DNA of 64,000 nucleotides from Methylomicrobium lacus_A (GTDB taxonomy: Bacteria > Pseudomonadota > Gammaproteobacteria > Methylococcales > Methylomonadaceae). A model generated the notes under the pieces. The model did no database searches. It was not told where the DNA came from and was given only the letters and a program-made list of their open reading frames with translations. Made by a program: the position numbers and the translations under genes. The DNA lies in the NCBI RefSeq assembly GCF_041897535.1, contig NZ_CP169217.1, positions 3,162,001-3,226,000 of the forward strand. Direction: 5' to 3'. Of the stretch, positions 17,048 through 26,752 are shown one piece after another (positions within the stretch are counted from its first letter, which is position 1; the number at the start of each line of letters is the position of its first letter).

Positions 17048-18219
17048 GCATCGAGAACCGCTCGCCCAGAGTCAAGCGCTGGCATTTCGATTCGGTGCTG
17101 CTGCTCACCTCGGTCAGCCTGTTGCTGATCGGCTTCGTGATGGTTACCTCCTCGTCATTGCATCTGGGCGTCAAACAGGGCGAGACCTCGCTGCATTATC
17201 CGATCCGCCAGCTGGTGCATATCCTGCTCGGCCTCGGCATGGGCTGGGTGATCATGAAGGTGCCGGTCGGCAAATGGGAAAAACTCGGCCCCTGGCTATT
17301 GGCTTTCGGAATGGTATTGCTGACGGTCGTGCTGATTCCGGGGCTGGGCGTGAGGGTCAAGGGCAGTACCCGTTGGCTCACGATAGCCGGCCTTAGGATA
17401 CAGGTATCCGAGGCGGTCAAGTTTTTTGCGGTGATCTACATGGCCGGTTACGTGAACCGGCGTCAGGCGAAATTGCAGTCGTCCGCGATGGGCCTGATCG
17501 CGCCGCTCGGCTTGTTCGTGGTGGTCGCCTTATTGCTGTTGATGGAGCCAGACCTGGGTTCGGCGGTGGTGATCCTGATGATCGTGATCGGCATGTTGTT
17601 TCTGGCCGGCGCGCGCTTGTCGATCCTGTTTCCGTTGGGGGCGGTCGGCGTCGTTGCTTTTGCCTTGCTGGTCTATTTCGAACCTTATCGGATGAAGCGG
17701 ATTACCGGTTTTTTGGACCCTTGGGCCGATCCGCTCGGTACCGGCTTTCAATTGGTGCAGGCTCTGATTTCGTTCGGACGCGGCGAACTGCTCGGCGTCG
17801 GCTTAGGTAGCGGCATACAGAAATTGTTTTATTTGCCCGAGGCGCATACCGACTTCCTGTTTTCGGTGATCGCCGAGGAGTTGGGTTTGCTTGGCGTGGT
17901 GACCGTGATCGGACTGTTTGCGCTGTTCTTCTGGCGCATCTTCGAAATCGCGGCCGCCGCCGAAAAGGCGGGGCAACTGTTTGCGGCGTTTATCGCCTAC
18001 GGCCTGGGATTGTGGTTCGGCTTCCAGGCCTTTGTGAACATGGGCGTGAATATGGGCATTTTGCCGACGAAAGGCTTGACATTGCCGCTGATGAGTTACG
18101 GCGGCGGCAGTATGATCGTGATGTGTATGGCGGTCGCTTTATTGTTTCGGGTGCATACCGAGATCGCGGAAATTCACGCCAGCACACCCAAAGGAAAATC
18201 GAGATGGCAAAACGCATAG
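17044..18219 (+). CDS. ftsW: Septal peptidoglycan glycosyltransferase FtsW
   Basis: FtsW is the SEDS-family glycan polymerase working with FtsI. The 391 residues make about ten membrane helices. Family signatures include WLTIAGLRIQVSEAVKFFAV, the large periplasmic loop with FLDPWADPLGTGFQLVQALI, YLPEAHTDFLFSVIAEELGL and the C-terminal GLTLPLMSYGGGSMIVMC. The GTG start overlaps the end of murD, and the end overlaps murG by 16 bases. Position between murD and murG separates it from RodA. Confidence 0.96.
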   Translation: MSIENRSPRVKRWHFDSVLLLTSVSLLLIGFVMVTSSSLHLGVKQGETSLHYPIRQLVHILLGLGMGWVIMKVPVGKWEKLGPWLLAFGMVLLTVVLIPGLGVRVKGSTRWLTIAGLRIQVSEAVKFFAVIYMAGYVNRRQAKLQSSAMGLIAPLGLFVVVALLLLMEPDLGSAVVILMIVIGMLFLAGARLSILFPLGAVGVVAFALLVYFEPYRMKRITGFLDPWADPLGTGFQLVQALISFGRGELLGVGLGSGIQKLFYLPEAHTDFLFSVIAEELGLLGVVTVIGLFALFFWRIFEIAAAAEKAGQLFAAFIAYGLGLWFGFQAFVNMGVNMGILPTKGLTLPLMSYGGGSMIVMCMAVALLFRVHTEIAEIHASTPKGKSRWQNA

Positions 18220-19256
18220 TCATCATGGCCGGAGGCACCGGCGGACATGTCTTTCCGGCCTTGGCGGTCGCGGAAGCGTTATTGGAGAAAGGCTGGGAAG
18301 TCTCCTGGCTCGGAACGCGGGGCGGCCTCGAAGCCCGGGTAGTGCCGGAGCACGGCATCGCGATCGACTGGCTGTCGGTCGCCGGCGTCCGGGGCAAGGG
18401 GGCTCTGTCCAAATTGACCGCGGTGTTCAAGCTGGTCAAGGCCTGCCTGCAGGCGGCGAGATTGCTGAAGAAACGCAAGCCGGATGTGGTGCTGGGCATG
18501 GGCGGCTTTGTCGCGGGGCCCGGCGGACTGATGGCCAAGATGCTCGGCATTCCTCTGGTCATCCATGAACAGAACCGGGTGCCCGGAACGACCAATCGTT
18601 GGCTCGCACGCTTGGCCAACCGCGTCCTGGAAGCCTTTCCGGATAGTTTTGCAAAAAAGCGGCGGGCGACCTGCACCGGCAATCCGCTCAGAAAAAAGTT
18701 TTTATCGATGCACAAAGATCAACAAGATAAGGTCGAGCAAGGCTTGAGAATTTTGATTGTCGGCGGCAGCCAGGGCGCGCAAAGGCTGAACGAGATCGTG
18801 CCGGAGGCGATGGCGCGGCTGAAAGACATTCAGGTGCTCCACCAAACCGGAGCGGCGATGCAGGAAGAGGTCGCGGCGCGTTACCGGGAACTCGGCGTCA
18901 ATGCGGAAGCGAAGGCTTTCATTCAGGACATGGCGCAGGCTTATCAATGGGCCGATCTGGCGATTTGCCGGGCGGGCGCGATGACGATCAGCGAACTGGC
19001 CGCGATCGGTTGTCCTGCGATTCTGGTGCCGTTGCCCTGGGCGATCGACGACCACCAGGTCGCGAATGCGCATTATCTGAGCGATGCCGGCGCGGGAGTG
19101 ATCCTGCTGCAAAAGGATTTAACGCCGGAAACCTTGGCCGAAGCGGTAACCCGCATGCGCGCCGAGCTGGCAAAGATGGCCGCCGCGGCGAAGGCATGTG
19201 CGCGGCTCGATGCGACCGAGGCGGTCGCGAATTACTGTATTGCCGAGGCGAACTGA
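18204..19256 (+). CDS. murG: Lipid II synthase MurG (GlcNAc transferase)
   Basis: MurG adds GlcNAc to lipid I on the inner face of the membrane. From the ATG at 18204 the 350 residues begin IVIMAGGTGGHVFPALAVAE, the GT28 donor/acceptor loop. They continue with LGMGGFVAGPGGLMAKMLGI, VIHEQNRVPGTTNRWLAR, ILIVGGSQGAQRLNEIVPEA and ICRAGAMTISELAAIGCPAI. The frame is open further upstream, but the conserved N-terminus and the GAG before this ATG fix the start inside the end of ftsW. Confidence 0.96.
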   Translation: MAKRIVIMAGGTGGHVFPALAVAEALLEKGWEVSWLGTRGGLEARVVPEHGIAIDWLSVAGVRGKGALSKLTAVFKLVKACLQAARLLKKRKPDVVLGMGGFVAGPGGLMAKMLGIPLVIHEQNRVPGTTNRWLARLANRVLEAFPDSFAKKRRATCTGNPLRKKFLSMHKDQQDKVEQGLRILIVGGSQGAQRLNEIVPEAMARLKDIQVLHQTGAAMQEEVAARYRELGVNAEAKAFIQDMAQAYQWADLAICRAGAMTISELAAIGCPAILVPLPWAIDDHQVANAHYLSDAGAGVILLQKDLTPETLAEAVTRMRAELAKMAAAAKACARLDATEAVANYCIAEAN

Positions 19257-20695
19257 TGAACATTCCGAATATCAATGGACCGGCCGCGGTGCTCTGCAAC
19301 ATCAAGCGGATTCATTTCGTCGGCATCGGCGGCACCGGCATGAGCGGCATCGCAGAAGTCTTGCGGAATCTGGGGTACGAGGTCTCCGGCTCGGACATCA
19401 AGGAAAGTGCGGTGACGCAGCGGCTTGCCGGACTGGGCGTCGAGGTGACTATCGGTCATAAGCGCGAGAATGTGACCGAAGCCGATGTGGTGGTGGTGTC
19501 GAGCGCGGTAGACCGCAGCAACGACGAGGTCGATCAGGCCTATCTGGAGCGGATCCCGGTGATTCCGCGCGCGGAGATGCTGGCCGAACTGATGCGCTTC
19601 CGTTTCGGCATCGCGGTCGCCGGCACGCACGGCAAGACCACCACCACCAGCCTGGTCGCAAGCATGCTGGCCGAAGGCGGCCTCGATCCGACCTTCGTGA
19701 TCGGCGGTCGCTTGAACAGCGCCGGCACCAACGCAAAACTGGGCCTCGGCAATTATCTGGTCGCCGAAGCCGACGAAAGTGATGCGTCTTTCCTGTATTT
19801 GCAGCCGATGATGGCGATCGTGACCAACATCGATCAGGACCACATGGCAACCTACGAGGGCAGCTATCAGCGCCTGAAAGAGACGTTCATCGAATTTCTG
19901 CATCACCTGCCGTTTTACGGGATGGCTGTGTTGTGCATGGACGACGAGGGCGTCAGGGAAATCCTGCCGCAGTTGTCGAAGCCGGTCACGACCTACGGCG
20001 TGCACGACGATGCGGATGTGCGCGCGGTGAACATCGTGCAGCAGGGTATGCATACGTCCTTTACCGCGCTCCGGCGCGGCGATTTTCCGCCGCTCGAAGT
20101 GACGTTGAACCTGCCGGGCTGGCATAACATGCTGAATGCGCTGGCCGCGATCAGCGTCGCGACCCGCCTCGGCGTCGACGACAGCGCGATCGTTTCGAGC
20201 CTTCGCGCCTTCAAGGGCGTCGGCCGGCGTTTTCAGATCAACGGCAATATCGATCTGCCGGAAGGCAGGCTGACCCTGGTCGACGACTACGGCCATCACC
20301 CGCGCGAAATCGCCGCGACCCTCGAGGCGCTGCGTCAGGCCTGGCCCGACCGCCGTGAAGTGCTGGTGTTTCAGCCGCACCGCTATACGCGGACGCGGGA
20401 TTTGTTCGAGGATTTCGTGCATGTGCTGTCGACGGTCGACGTATTGGTCCTGCTGGATGTGTATGCGGCCGGCGAAGCGGTGATCCACGGCGCGGATGGC
20501 CGCGCGTTGAGCCGGGCGATCAGGAACCGCGGCAAGGTCGACCCGATTTTTGTCGAGAACTGGGAAGAGTTGGCGGACGTGCTGGCCGGCATCGTGAAGC
20601 CGAACGATGTGATCATGACGATGGGCGCGGGCAATGTCGGCCAGATCGCGACGCAGTTGCCGACTCTGCTGCAGGATGCGCTGGCCGCATGCTGA
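19256..20695 (+). CDS. murC: UDP-N-acetylmuramate--L-alanine ligase MurC
   Basis: MurC adds L-alanine, the first stem-peptide residue. The ATG at 19256 shares one base with the murG stop (TGATG), giving 479 residues. Motifs are IHFVGIGGTGMSGIAEVL, the ATP loop VAGTHGKTTTTSLVASML, LVAEADESDASFLYLQPMMA, NIDQDHMATY, and the C-terminal LVDDYGHHPREIAATL with VFQPHRYTRTRDLF. All are as expected for MurC rather than Mpl. Confidence 0.97.
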   Translation: MNIPNINGPAAVLCNIKRIHFVGIGGTGMSGIAEVLRNLGYEVSGSDIKESAVTQRLAGLGVEVTIGHKRENVTEADVVVVSSAVDRSNDEVDQAYLERIPVIPRAEMLAELMRFRFGIAVAGTHGKTTTTSLVASMLAEGGLDPTFVIGGRLNSAGTNAKLGLGNYLVAEADESDASFLYLQPMMAIVTNIDQDHMATYEGSYQRLKETFIEFLHHLPFYGMAVLCMDDEGVREILPQLSKPVTTYGVHDDADVRAVNIVQQGMHTSFTALRRGDFPPLEVTLNLPGWHNMLNALAAISVATRLGVDDSAIVSSLRAFKGVGRRFQINGNIDLPEGRLTLVDDYGHHPREIAATLEALRQAWPDRREVLVFQPHRYTRTRDLFEDFVHVLSTVDVLVLLDVYAAGEAVIHGADGRALSRAIRNRGKVDPIFVENWEELADVLAGIVKPNDVIMTMGAGNVGQIATQLPTLLQDALAAC

Positions 20696-21606
20696 GCCTT
20701 GAGACGAATGCTATGAAAGGCCGCCTGCTCGAAAACGAACCGCTGGCGAAGCATACCAGCTGGCGCGTCGGAGGCCCTGCCGACAGGATGTACATCCCCT
20801 TCGACCGGCAGGATTTGATCGACTTCATCCGGCAATTGCCGGCCGAAGAGCCGGTGTTCTGGATCGGTCTCGGCAGCAATCTGTTGGTCCGGGACGGCGG
20901 CATCCGCGGCACCGTGATCAACACGAAAGGCCGCTTGAAGGAAATGAAACGGTTGGTCGACGGTTCGGTATATGTCGAGGCCGGCGTGCCTTGCGCGCAT
21001 GTCGCGCGCTTCTGCGGCGAACAGGGCCTTTGCGGCGCCGAGTTTCTGGCCGGCATTCCAGGCACGATGGGCGGCGCGTTGAAGATGAACGCCGGCGCCT
21101 TCGGCGGCGAGACCTGGGAAATCGTCGAAAGCGTCGAGATGCTTTCGGCGACGGGCGAATTGTCTGAACGCAGCAAGGCGTCCTTCCAGATCAGCTACCG
21201 CTCGGTCAAGGGCTTCGACGCGAATAAGGAATGGTTCATTTCGGCGGTCTTGCGGCTGCCGAACGGCGACACCGAAGCCAGCCAGCAAAAAATCAAGGAA
21301 TTGCTGGACCGGCGCGGCAAGACCCAGCCGACCAACCAGCCGAGTTGCGGCTCGGTGTTTAAGAATCCGCCGGGTGATCATGCGGCACGCCTGATCGAGC
21401 AGTCCGGCTTGAAAGGCTATGCGATCGGCGGCGCCTGCGTCTCCGAGAAACATGCGAATTTTATCGTGAACACGGGCAAGGCGAAGGCGGCCGATATCGA
21501 GGCGCTGATCGCCCATGTTCGGCAAACCGTCAACAACAACTATGGTATCAGCCTGCAGACCGAGGTCTGTATGGTCGGCGAAACGAGTGAGGCTCTGAGT
21601 GTATAA
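20689..21606 (+). CDS. murB: UDP-N-acetylenolpyruvoylglucosamine reductase MurB
   Basis: MurB is the FAD enzyme that reduces enolpyruvyl-UDP-GlcNAc to UDP-MurNAc. The 305 residues contain LAKHTSWRVGGPADRMYIP, the FAD loop IGLGSNLLVRDGGIRGTVI, FLAGIPGTMGGALKMNAGAF with the catalytic region, SYRSVKGF and the C-terminal PSCGSVFKNPPGDHAARLIE. The short form without the extra E. coli-type insertion is typical when murB sits in the dcw cluster. It overlaps murC by 7 bases; an ATG at 20713 is an alternative start. Confidence 0.95.
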   Translation: MLSLETNAMKGRLLENEPLAKHTSWRVGGPADRMYIPFDRQDLIDFIRQLPAEEPVFWIGLGSNLLVRDGGIRGTVINTKGRLKEMKRLVDGSVYVEAGVPCAHVARFCGEQGLCGAEFLAGIPGTMGGALKMNAGAFGGETWEIVESVEMLSATGELSERSKASFQISYRSVKGFDANKEWFISAVLRLPNGDTEASQQKIKELLDRRGKTQPTNQPSCGSVFKNPPGDHAARLIEQSGLKGYAIGGACVSEKHANFIVNTGKAKAADIEALIAHVRQTVNNNYGISLQTEVCMVGETSEALSV

Positions 21607-22519
21607 CAATCCGGAACAATTTGGGCGCGTTGCCGTATTGATGGGAGGAACCGCCGCGGAACGGCCGGTCTCGCTCAGAAGCGGCGCGGCGGTTTATGAA
21701 GCTTTGAAACGCAAGGGCGTCGATGCGGTCGCGATCGATGTGACCGGCAGCCCGATCGAAGCCTTGCAAGGTGTCGCGGTCGACCGCGTGTTCAACATCA
21801 TTCACGGCCGCGGCGGCGAAGACGGCGTACTGCAAGGCGTGCTCGAAGTGATGCAGATTCCTTATACCGGCAGCGGCGTGCTGGCGTCGGCATTGAGCAT
21901 GGACAAGTTGCGCACGAAGCTGTGTTGGCGCGGCTTCGGCCTGCCTACGCCGCCCTGGACCCTGCTGAAGGATCAAGGCGATATCGACAGTTGCATCGAG
22001 CAATTGGGTTTTCCGGTCATCGTGAAGCCGGCGCAGGAAGGCTCCAGCATCGGCATGAGCAAGGCGCACAACCGCGACGAGCTGGTGGCGGCCTATCAAT
22101 TGGCTGCATCGTACAAGTGCGATGTGTATGCGGAAGCCTGGGTGACCGGGCAGGAATATACGGTCGGTATCCTGAACGGCGAAGCCTTGCCGGTGATCCG
22201 TCTCGAAACGCCGCATACGTTTTACGATTATGATGCGAAATACCATGCGAACACGACCCAATACCATTGCCCTTGCGGCCTGAATCACGCCGAGGAGGCG
22301 AAATTGCAGGCACTGGCGGTCAGCGCCAGTCAGGTGGTCGGTGTGCAAGGCTGGGCGCGGGTCGACGTGTTTATCGATCATGCAGGACAAGCGCAATTGA
22401 TCGAAATCAATACGGTGCCAGGCATGACCGATCACAGTCTGGTGCCGATGGCCGCGCGCCAGGCCGGGCTCGATTTTGATCAATTGGTGTGGCGGATTTT
22501 GGCGACCAGTTGCCGGTAA
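21599..22519 (+). CDS. ddl: D-alanine--D-alanine ligase Ddl
   Basis: Ddl makes the D-Ala-D-Ala dipeptide used by MurF. The 306 residues form an ATP-grasp enzyme: VAVLMGGTAAERPVSLRSG at the N-terminus, IIHGRGGEDGVLQGVLE, GVLASALSMDKLRTK, IVKPAQEGSSIGMSKAHN, and the metal site LIEINTVPGMTDHSLVPMA. The GTG start overlaps murB by 8 bases. The DdlB type in the dcw cluster is the normal arrangement. Confidence 0.96.
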   Translation: MYNNPEQFGRVAVLMGGTAAERPVSLRSGAAVYEALKRKGVDAVAIDVTGSPIEALQGVAVDRVFNIIHGRGGEDGVLQGVLEVMQIPYTGSGVLASALSMDKLRTKLCWRGFGLPTPPWTLLKDQGDIDSCIEQLGFPVIVKPAQEGSSIGMSKAHNRDELVAAYQLAASYKCDVYAEAWVTGQEYTVGILNGEALPVIRLETPHTFYDYDAKYHANTTQYHCPCGLNHAEEAKLQALAVSASQVVGVQGWARVDVFIDHAGQAQLIEINTVPGMTDHSLVPMAARQAGLDFDQLVWRILATSCR

Positions 22520-23322
22520 CGATGAATGCAAGCTGGAAAATCCTGGCAGTACTGGGCGTAATCGGCGTCCTGGTCTGGAAATTTGGTGAAGGCTTCAAGC
22601 CTTACAGTTCCCATGTCACGCCGGTCAAATATGTCAGAATCGGGGGCGTGTTCCAGCATCTGACCAAAGACGAAATTAAAAACACGCTGTTGCCGTTGGT
22701 GCAGGCAGGTTTTCTAGCCACCGACATGCAGGCTGTGCATGTGGCGGTCGCGAATTTGCCCTGGGTTGAAGGCGTTGAGGTCAAGCGGGTGTGGCCGGAT
22801 GCGATCGACATTCGGGTAGGGGAGAAAACCGCTTTCGCGCGCTGGGGCGATAACAGTCTGATCACCGAGCAGGGCGTGATTTTTTCACCGCACAATGTGG
22901 ATCAGTTTCTGATGTTGCCGAAGGTGACGGGCCCTGCGCTGCAGGAACAAAAAGTGCTCGAAATCATGAAGGGCGTCACCACCGCGCTGGAAGATCAGGC
23001 GATGGTATTGACCGAGTTTGCGATCAATGACCGTTGGGCCTGGAAGATAAGGCTCGCGAACGGCATGGAAATCTTGTTGGGACGCGAAGACCAGTTAAAG
23101 AAATTGCAGCGCTTTTTACGGACGTTGCAGGTGATGGGCCCGGAGCAGGCGGATGCGATCGCGATCGCCGATTTGCGCTATCCGAACGGTTATGCGGTGA
23201 CCTGGCGGCCGGACACGCCGCCAATCGATTGGAGCAAACTGGCCGATCCGAAACCGGTCAGCGAAGAACAAACGAATAAAGCCACTCAGAGTAAAAAATA
23301 TGGCAAAAAAAACAGAACGTAA
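22489..23322 (+). CDS. ftsQ: Cell division protein FtsQ
   Basis: FtsQ is the divisome protein that binds FtsL/FtsB. It has a short cytoplasmic tail, one membrane helix (about residues 18-33, ILAVLGVIGVLVWKF), a POTRA domain beginning VKYVRIGGVFQHLTKDEIKN, and LPWVEGVEVKRVWPDAIDI followed by the FtsQ beta domain. With the GTG at 22489 it is 277 residues and overlaps ddl by 31 bases. An ATG at 22522, two bases after the ddl stop, would give 266 residues. Neither start has a clear ribosome site. The end overlaps ftsA by 23 bases. Confidence 0.92.
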   Translation: MADFGDQLPVTMNASWKILAVLGVIGVLVWKFGEGFKPYSSHVTPVKYVRIGGVFQHLTKDEIKNTLLPLVQAGFLATDMQAVHVAVANLPWVEGVEVKRVWPDAIDIRVGEKTAFARWGDNSLITEQGVIFSPHNVDQFLMLPKVTGPALQEQKVLEIMKGVTTALEDQAMVLTEFAINDRWAWKIRLANGMEILLGREDQLKKLQRFLRTLQVMGPEQADAIAIADLRYPNGYAVTWRPDTPPIDWSKLADPKPVSEEQTNKATQSKKYGKKNRT

Positions 23323-24526
23323 TTTAATCGTCGGCTTGGACATCGGCACCACCAAAGTCGCTGCGATTGTCGGAGAGATTACCAGCGAGGGCCATATCGA
23401 GGTGATCGGCATCGGCCAGACTGCGTCGCGCGGCTTGAAAAAGGGCGTCGTGGTAAATCTGGAGTCGACCGTCAATTCGATCCAGCGCGCGATCGAGGAG
23501 GCCGAACTGATGGCCGGTTGCCAGATCAAGTCGGTGTTCGCAGGAATCGCCGGCAGCCATATCAAAAGCCTGAATTCGCACGGTATCGTCGCGATCAAGG
23601 ACAAGGAGGTCACGCAATACGACATCGATCGGGTGATCGATTCGGCGCGCGCGGTCGCGATTCCGGCCGATCAAAAGATTCTGCACATTTTGCCGCAGGA
23701 GTTCGTGATCGACTTGCAGGAAGGCATCAAGGAAGCGATCGGCATGTCCGGCATTCGTCTCGAGGCGAAGGTGCACATGGTGACCAGCAGCGTCAGCGCG
23801 CAGCAAAACATCATCAAATGCATTCGCCGTTGCGGTCTCGAAGTCGATGACATCGTGCTCGAACAACTGGCGTCCTGCAATGCGGTGTTGACAGAAGACG
23901 AAAAAGAACTGGGCGTCTGTCTGATCGACATCGGCGGCGGTACGACCGATATCGCGGTGTTTGCCGACGGCGCGATCAAGCATACTTCGGTGATTCCGAT
24001 CGCCGGCGATCAGGTCACGAATGACATCGCGGTTGCCTTGAGAACGCCGACCGTGAATGCGGAAGAGATCAAACGCAAACATGCCTGCGCCTTGACCCAA
24101 CTCGCCGATGTCGAAGGCTCGATCGACGTGCCAAGCATCGGCGACCGCGCGCCGCGCAAGATTTCGATGCAAAATCTCGCGGAAATCATCGAGCCGCGCT
24201 ACGAAGAATTGTTGATGCTGGTGCAGTCGGAGCTCCGGCGCAGCGGCTACGAAGAACTGATTGCCGCCGGCATCGTGCTGACCGGCGGCAGTTCGAAGGT
24301 GACGGGGTTGATCGAGTTGGCGGAGGAGATCTTCCACATGCCGGTGCGGATGGGGGTTCCGCAAAACGTGACCGGGTTGCCGGATGTGGTCAGAAATCCG
24401 ATTTACTCGACAGGTGTCGGCTTATTGATTTACGGCAGGGAGCACCAAAGTTACGGAAAAACCATCGAATATGATGGAACTGGCTGGTGGTCAAAGATCA
24501 AAAATTGGTTTCAAGGTAATTTTTAA
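23300..24526 (+). CDS. ftsA: Cell division protein FtsA
   Basis: FtsA is the actin-like ATPase that ties FtsZ to the membrane and recruits later division proteins. The 408 residues open with IVGLDIGTTKVAAIVGEI (phosphate loop 1), carry the SHS2/1C region with AGIAGSHIKSLNSHGIVAI, then LIDIGGGTTDIAVFADGAIK (phosphate loop 2) and GIVLTGGSSKVTGLIELAE. The C-terminal tail WWSKIKNWFQGNF is an amphipathic membrane-targeting helix. It overlaps ftsQ and lies 26 bases ahead of ftsZ. Confidence 0.97.
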   Translation: MAKKTERNLIVGLDIGTTKVAAIVGEITSEGHIEVIGIGQTASRGLKKGVVVNLESTVNSIQRAIEEAELMAGCQIKSVFAGIAGSHIKSLNSHGIVAIKDKEVTQYDIDRVIDSARAVAIPADQKILHILPQEFVIDLQEGIKEAIGMSGIRLEAKVHMVTSSVSAQQNIIKCIRRCGLEVDDIVLEQLASCNAVLTEDEKELGVCLIDIGGGTTDIAVFADGAIKHTSVIPIAGDQVTNDIAVALRTPTVNAEEIKRKHACALTQLADVEGSIDVPSIGDRAPRKISMQNLAEIIEPRYEELLMLVQSELRRSGYEELIAAGIVLTGGSSKVTGLIELAEEIFHMPVRMGVPQNVTGLPDVVRNPIYSTGVGLLIYGREHQSYGKTIEYDGTGWWSKIKNWFQGNF

Positions 24527-24552
24527 TTTCAAAGACGAATTAGGGGTGGGTT

Positions 24553-25707
24553 ATGAAGTATGAGTTAATCGATACGTGCACCGAGTCGGCGGTGATCAAG
24601 GTGATTGGCGTCGGCGGTGGCGGTGGCAACGCAGTCAGTCAGATGGTGAACAGCCACATTGAGGGCGTCGAGTTCATTTGCGCGAATACCGACGCGCAGG
24701 CGCTCAGGAAACTGAATATGGGCACGATCATCCAGCTGGGTGTCGAGCTGACCAAGGGCCTCGGCGCGGGCACGAATCCTGAAGTCGGCCGCCAGGCTGC
24801 CGAGGAAAACCGCGATCGCATCAAGGAAGTGCTGGAAGGCGCGGACATGGTGTTCCTGACCGCCGGCATGGGCGGCGGTACCGGCACCGGCGCGATTCCG
24901 GTGATCGCGTCCTTGGCGCGTGAAATGGGCATCCTCACCGTTGCGGTCGTCACCAAGCCGTTCCTGTTCGAAGGCAAGAAGAAACTGGCGATTGCGGAGC
25001 AAGGCATCGCGGAACTGGAAAAATATGTCGATTCGTTGATCACGATCCCGAATCAGAAATTGCTGCCGGTGTTGGGCCATAACGTATCCTTGGTCGATGC
25101 GTTCAAGGCGGCTAATCATGTATTGCTCGATGCGGTTCAGGGCATCACCGAACTGATCGTGCATCCCGGCATGATCAACGTCGACTTTGCCGACGTGCGT
25201 ACGGTCATGAAGGGCATGGGGGCGGCGATCATGGGTACCGGTTCCGCAACCGGCGATCAGCGCGCGCGCGAAGCGGCCGAAAAAGCGATCGCCTGCCCGC
25301 TGCTCGAAGACATCAATCTGCAAGGTGCAAAAGGCATTCTGGTCAATATCAGCGCTTCCGACATGGGCATCGCCGAGTTTGATGAAGTCGGCAGAATCGT
25401 ACACGAGTTTGCTTCCGAAGACGCGATCATCAAGATCGGCACCGCGATCGATCCGGGGCTCGGCGATGAAATCAAGGTGACCGTGGTCGCGACCGGCATG
25501 GGATCGCAGCGGCAACAGGCCAAGGCGCCGGTTAAACTGATGCACAGAGCCGCGGCCGGCGAGGTCAGCTATAACGAATTCGACAAACCGACCGTGATGC
25601 GCAACAAACCGGAAGGCCGGGAAGCGCGTTTCAACGCCGCGGCCGGCAAGGAAACCAATCTCGAGCTTCTGGATATTCCGGCATTCTTGCGCCGTCAGGC
25701 CGATTGA
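24553..25707 (+). CDS. ftsZ: Cell division GTPase FtsZ
   Basis: FtsZ is the tubulin-like ring protein. The 384 residues have IKVIGVGGGGGNAVSQMV, ICANTDAQAL, GAGTNPEVGRQAAEENRD, the tubulin signature GMGGGTGTGAIPVIA, and NVDFADVRTVMKGMG with the synergy-loop residues. A variable linker ends in the conserved C-terminal peptide LELLDIPAFLRRQAD that binds FtsA and ZipA. It is preceded by AGGGGTGGGTT as ribosome site and followed by a strong terminator. Confidence 0.98.
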   Translation: MKYELIDTCTESAVIKVIGVGGGGGNAVSQMVNSHIEGVEFICANTDAQALRKLNMGTIIQLGVELTKGLGAGTNPEVGRQAAEENRDRIKEVLEGADMVFLTAGMGGGTGTGAIPVIASLAREMGILTVAVVTKPFLFEGKKKLAIAEQGIAELEKYVDSLITIPNQKLLPVLGHNVSLVDAFKAANHVLLDAVQGITELIVHPGMINVDFADVRTVMKGMGAAIMGTGSATGDQRAREAAEKAIACPLLEDINLQGAKGILVNISASDMGIAEFDEVGRIVHEFASEDAIIKIGTAIDPGLGDEIKVTVVATGMGSQRQQAKAPVKLMHRAAAGEVSYNEFDKPTVMRNKPEGREARFNAAAGKETNLELLDIPAFLRRQAD

Positions 25708-25721
25708 CGGATTGCGGTGGC

Positions 25722-25762
25722 GGCCGGGTTTTGCTCTGCAAACCCGGCCGGTTTCTGTTTTT
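25722..25762 (+). terminator. Rho-independent terminator after ftsZ
   Basis: GGCCGGGTTT (25722-25731) pairs with AAACCCGGCC (25740-25749) around an 8-base loop, followed by GGTTTCTGTTTTT. It closes the dcw transcript 15 bases past the ftsZ stop and implies a separate promoter for lpxC. Confidence 0.85.
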
Positions 25763-25819
25763 GCGGACCGAACATGATAGAATGAGCTATTCCTATGCTT
25801 TAAATTCTACAGATCATTT

Positions 25820-26743
25820 ATGATTAAACAGCGTACTTTGAAAAATTCGATCAGAGCCACTGGCGTCGGCCTGCACACGGGGGCGAAGGTCTATTTGACC
25901 CTGCATCCGGCCGAGCCGAATACCGGCATTCGCTTTCGCCGGGTGGATCTTGATCAGCCGGTCACGATTCAGGCCTCGCCGAGCAATGTCGGCGAAACGG
26001 TGCTTTCTACCACACTGGTTGCCGGCAATGTCAAGATCTCTACGATCGAACATCTGCTGTCGGCTTTCGCCGGTCTAGGCATCGACAATGCCCTGATCGA
26101 TGTCAGCGCGGCCGAGGTGCCGATCATGGACGGCAGCGCCGGACCTTTTGTCTTTTTGCTGCAATCGGCCGGGGTTCAGGAACAGGACGCAGCCAAACAG
26201 TATATCCGGATTAAAAAGCGAATCCGGGTCGAAGACGGCGATAAGTGGGCGGCTTTCGATCCGTTCGACGGTTTCAAGGTGACGTTTACGATCGATTTCG
26301 AGCACCCGGCCTTTGCGGAGCATCTCCGAACCGCGACGATGGATTTTTCCTCGACGACCTTCGTGAAGGAAGTCAGCCGTGCCAGAACTTTCGGCTTCAT
26401 GAAAGACATCGACATGCTGCGGCGCAACAATCTGGCGCTGGGCGGCAGTCTGGATAACGCGATCGTGGTCGACGATGCGAAAGTCCTGAACGAAGACGGC
26501 CTGCGCTATGCCGACGAGTTCGTCAAACACAAGATCCTTGACGCGATCGGCGATTTATATCTGCTTGGGCACAGTTTGATCGGCGAGTTTACCGGCTATA
26601 AGTCCGGACACGGCCTGAATAACCAACTGCTCCGCACCTTGCTGGACGATAAGGAGGCCTGGGAAATGGTCACTTTCGAAAACGAAAACGAAGCGCCGAT
26701 TTCCTTCATGCGTTCGGCCGAGGCGCCAAGACCCGCCGCCTGA
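25820..26743 (+). CDS. lpxC: UDP-3-O-acyl-N-acetylglucosamine deacetylase LpxC
   Basis: LpxC is the zinc enzyme for the committed step of lipid A synthesis. The 307 residues start IKQRTLKNSIRATGVGLHTG, then STIEHLLSAFAGLGIDNALI carrying the first zinc histidine, VPIMDGSAGPFVFLLQSAG, RTFGFMKDIDMLRRNNLALG, and the catalytic zinc/His motifs FVKHKILDAIGDLYLLGHSL and KSGHGLNNQLLRTLL. It sits directly after ftsZ as in E. coli, behind the ftsZ terminator. A possible -10 box TAGAAT lies at 25778-25783. Its own presence confirms a lipid A outer membrane. Confidence 0.97.
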   Translation: MIKQRTLKNSIRATGVGLHTGAKVYLTLHPAEPNTGIRFRRVDLDQPVTIQASPSNVGETVLSTTLVAGNVKISTIEHLLSAFAGLGIDNALIDVSAAEVPIMDGSAGPFVFLLQSAGVQEQDAAKQYIRIKKRIRVEDGDKWAAFDPFDGFKVTFTIDFEHPAFAEHLRTATMDFSSTTFVKEVSRARTFGFMKDIDMLRRNNLALGGSLDNAIVVDDAKVLNEDGLRYADEFVKHKILDAIGDLYLLGHSLIGEFTGYKSGHGLNNQLLRTLLDDKEAWEMVTFENENEAPISFMRSAEAPRPAA

Positions 26744-26752
26744 CCCCCCGCT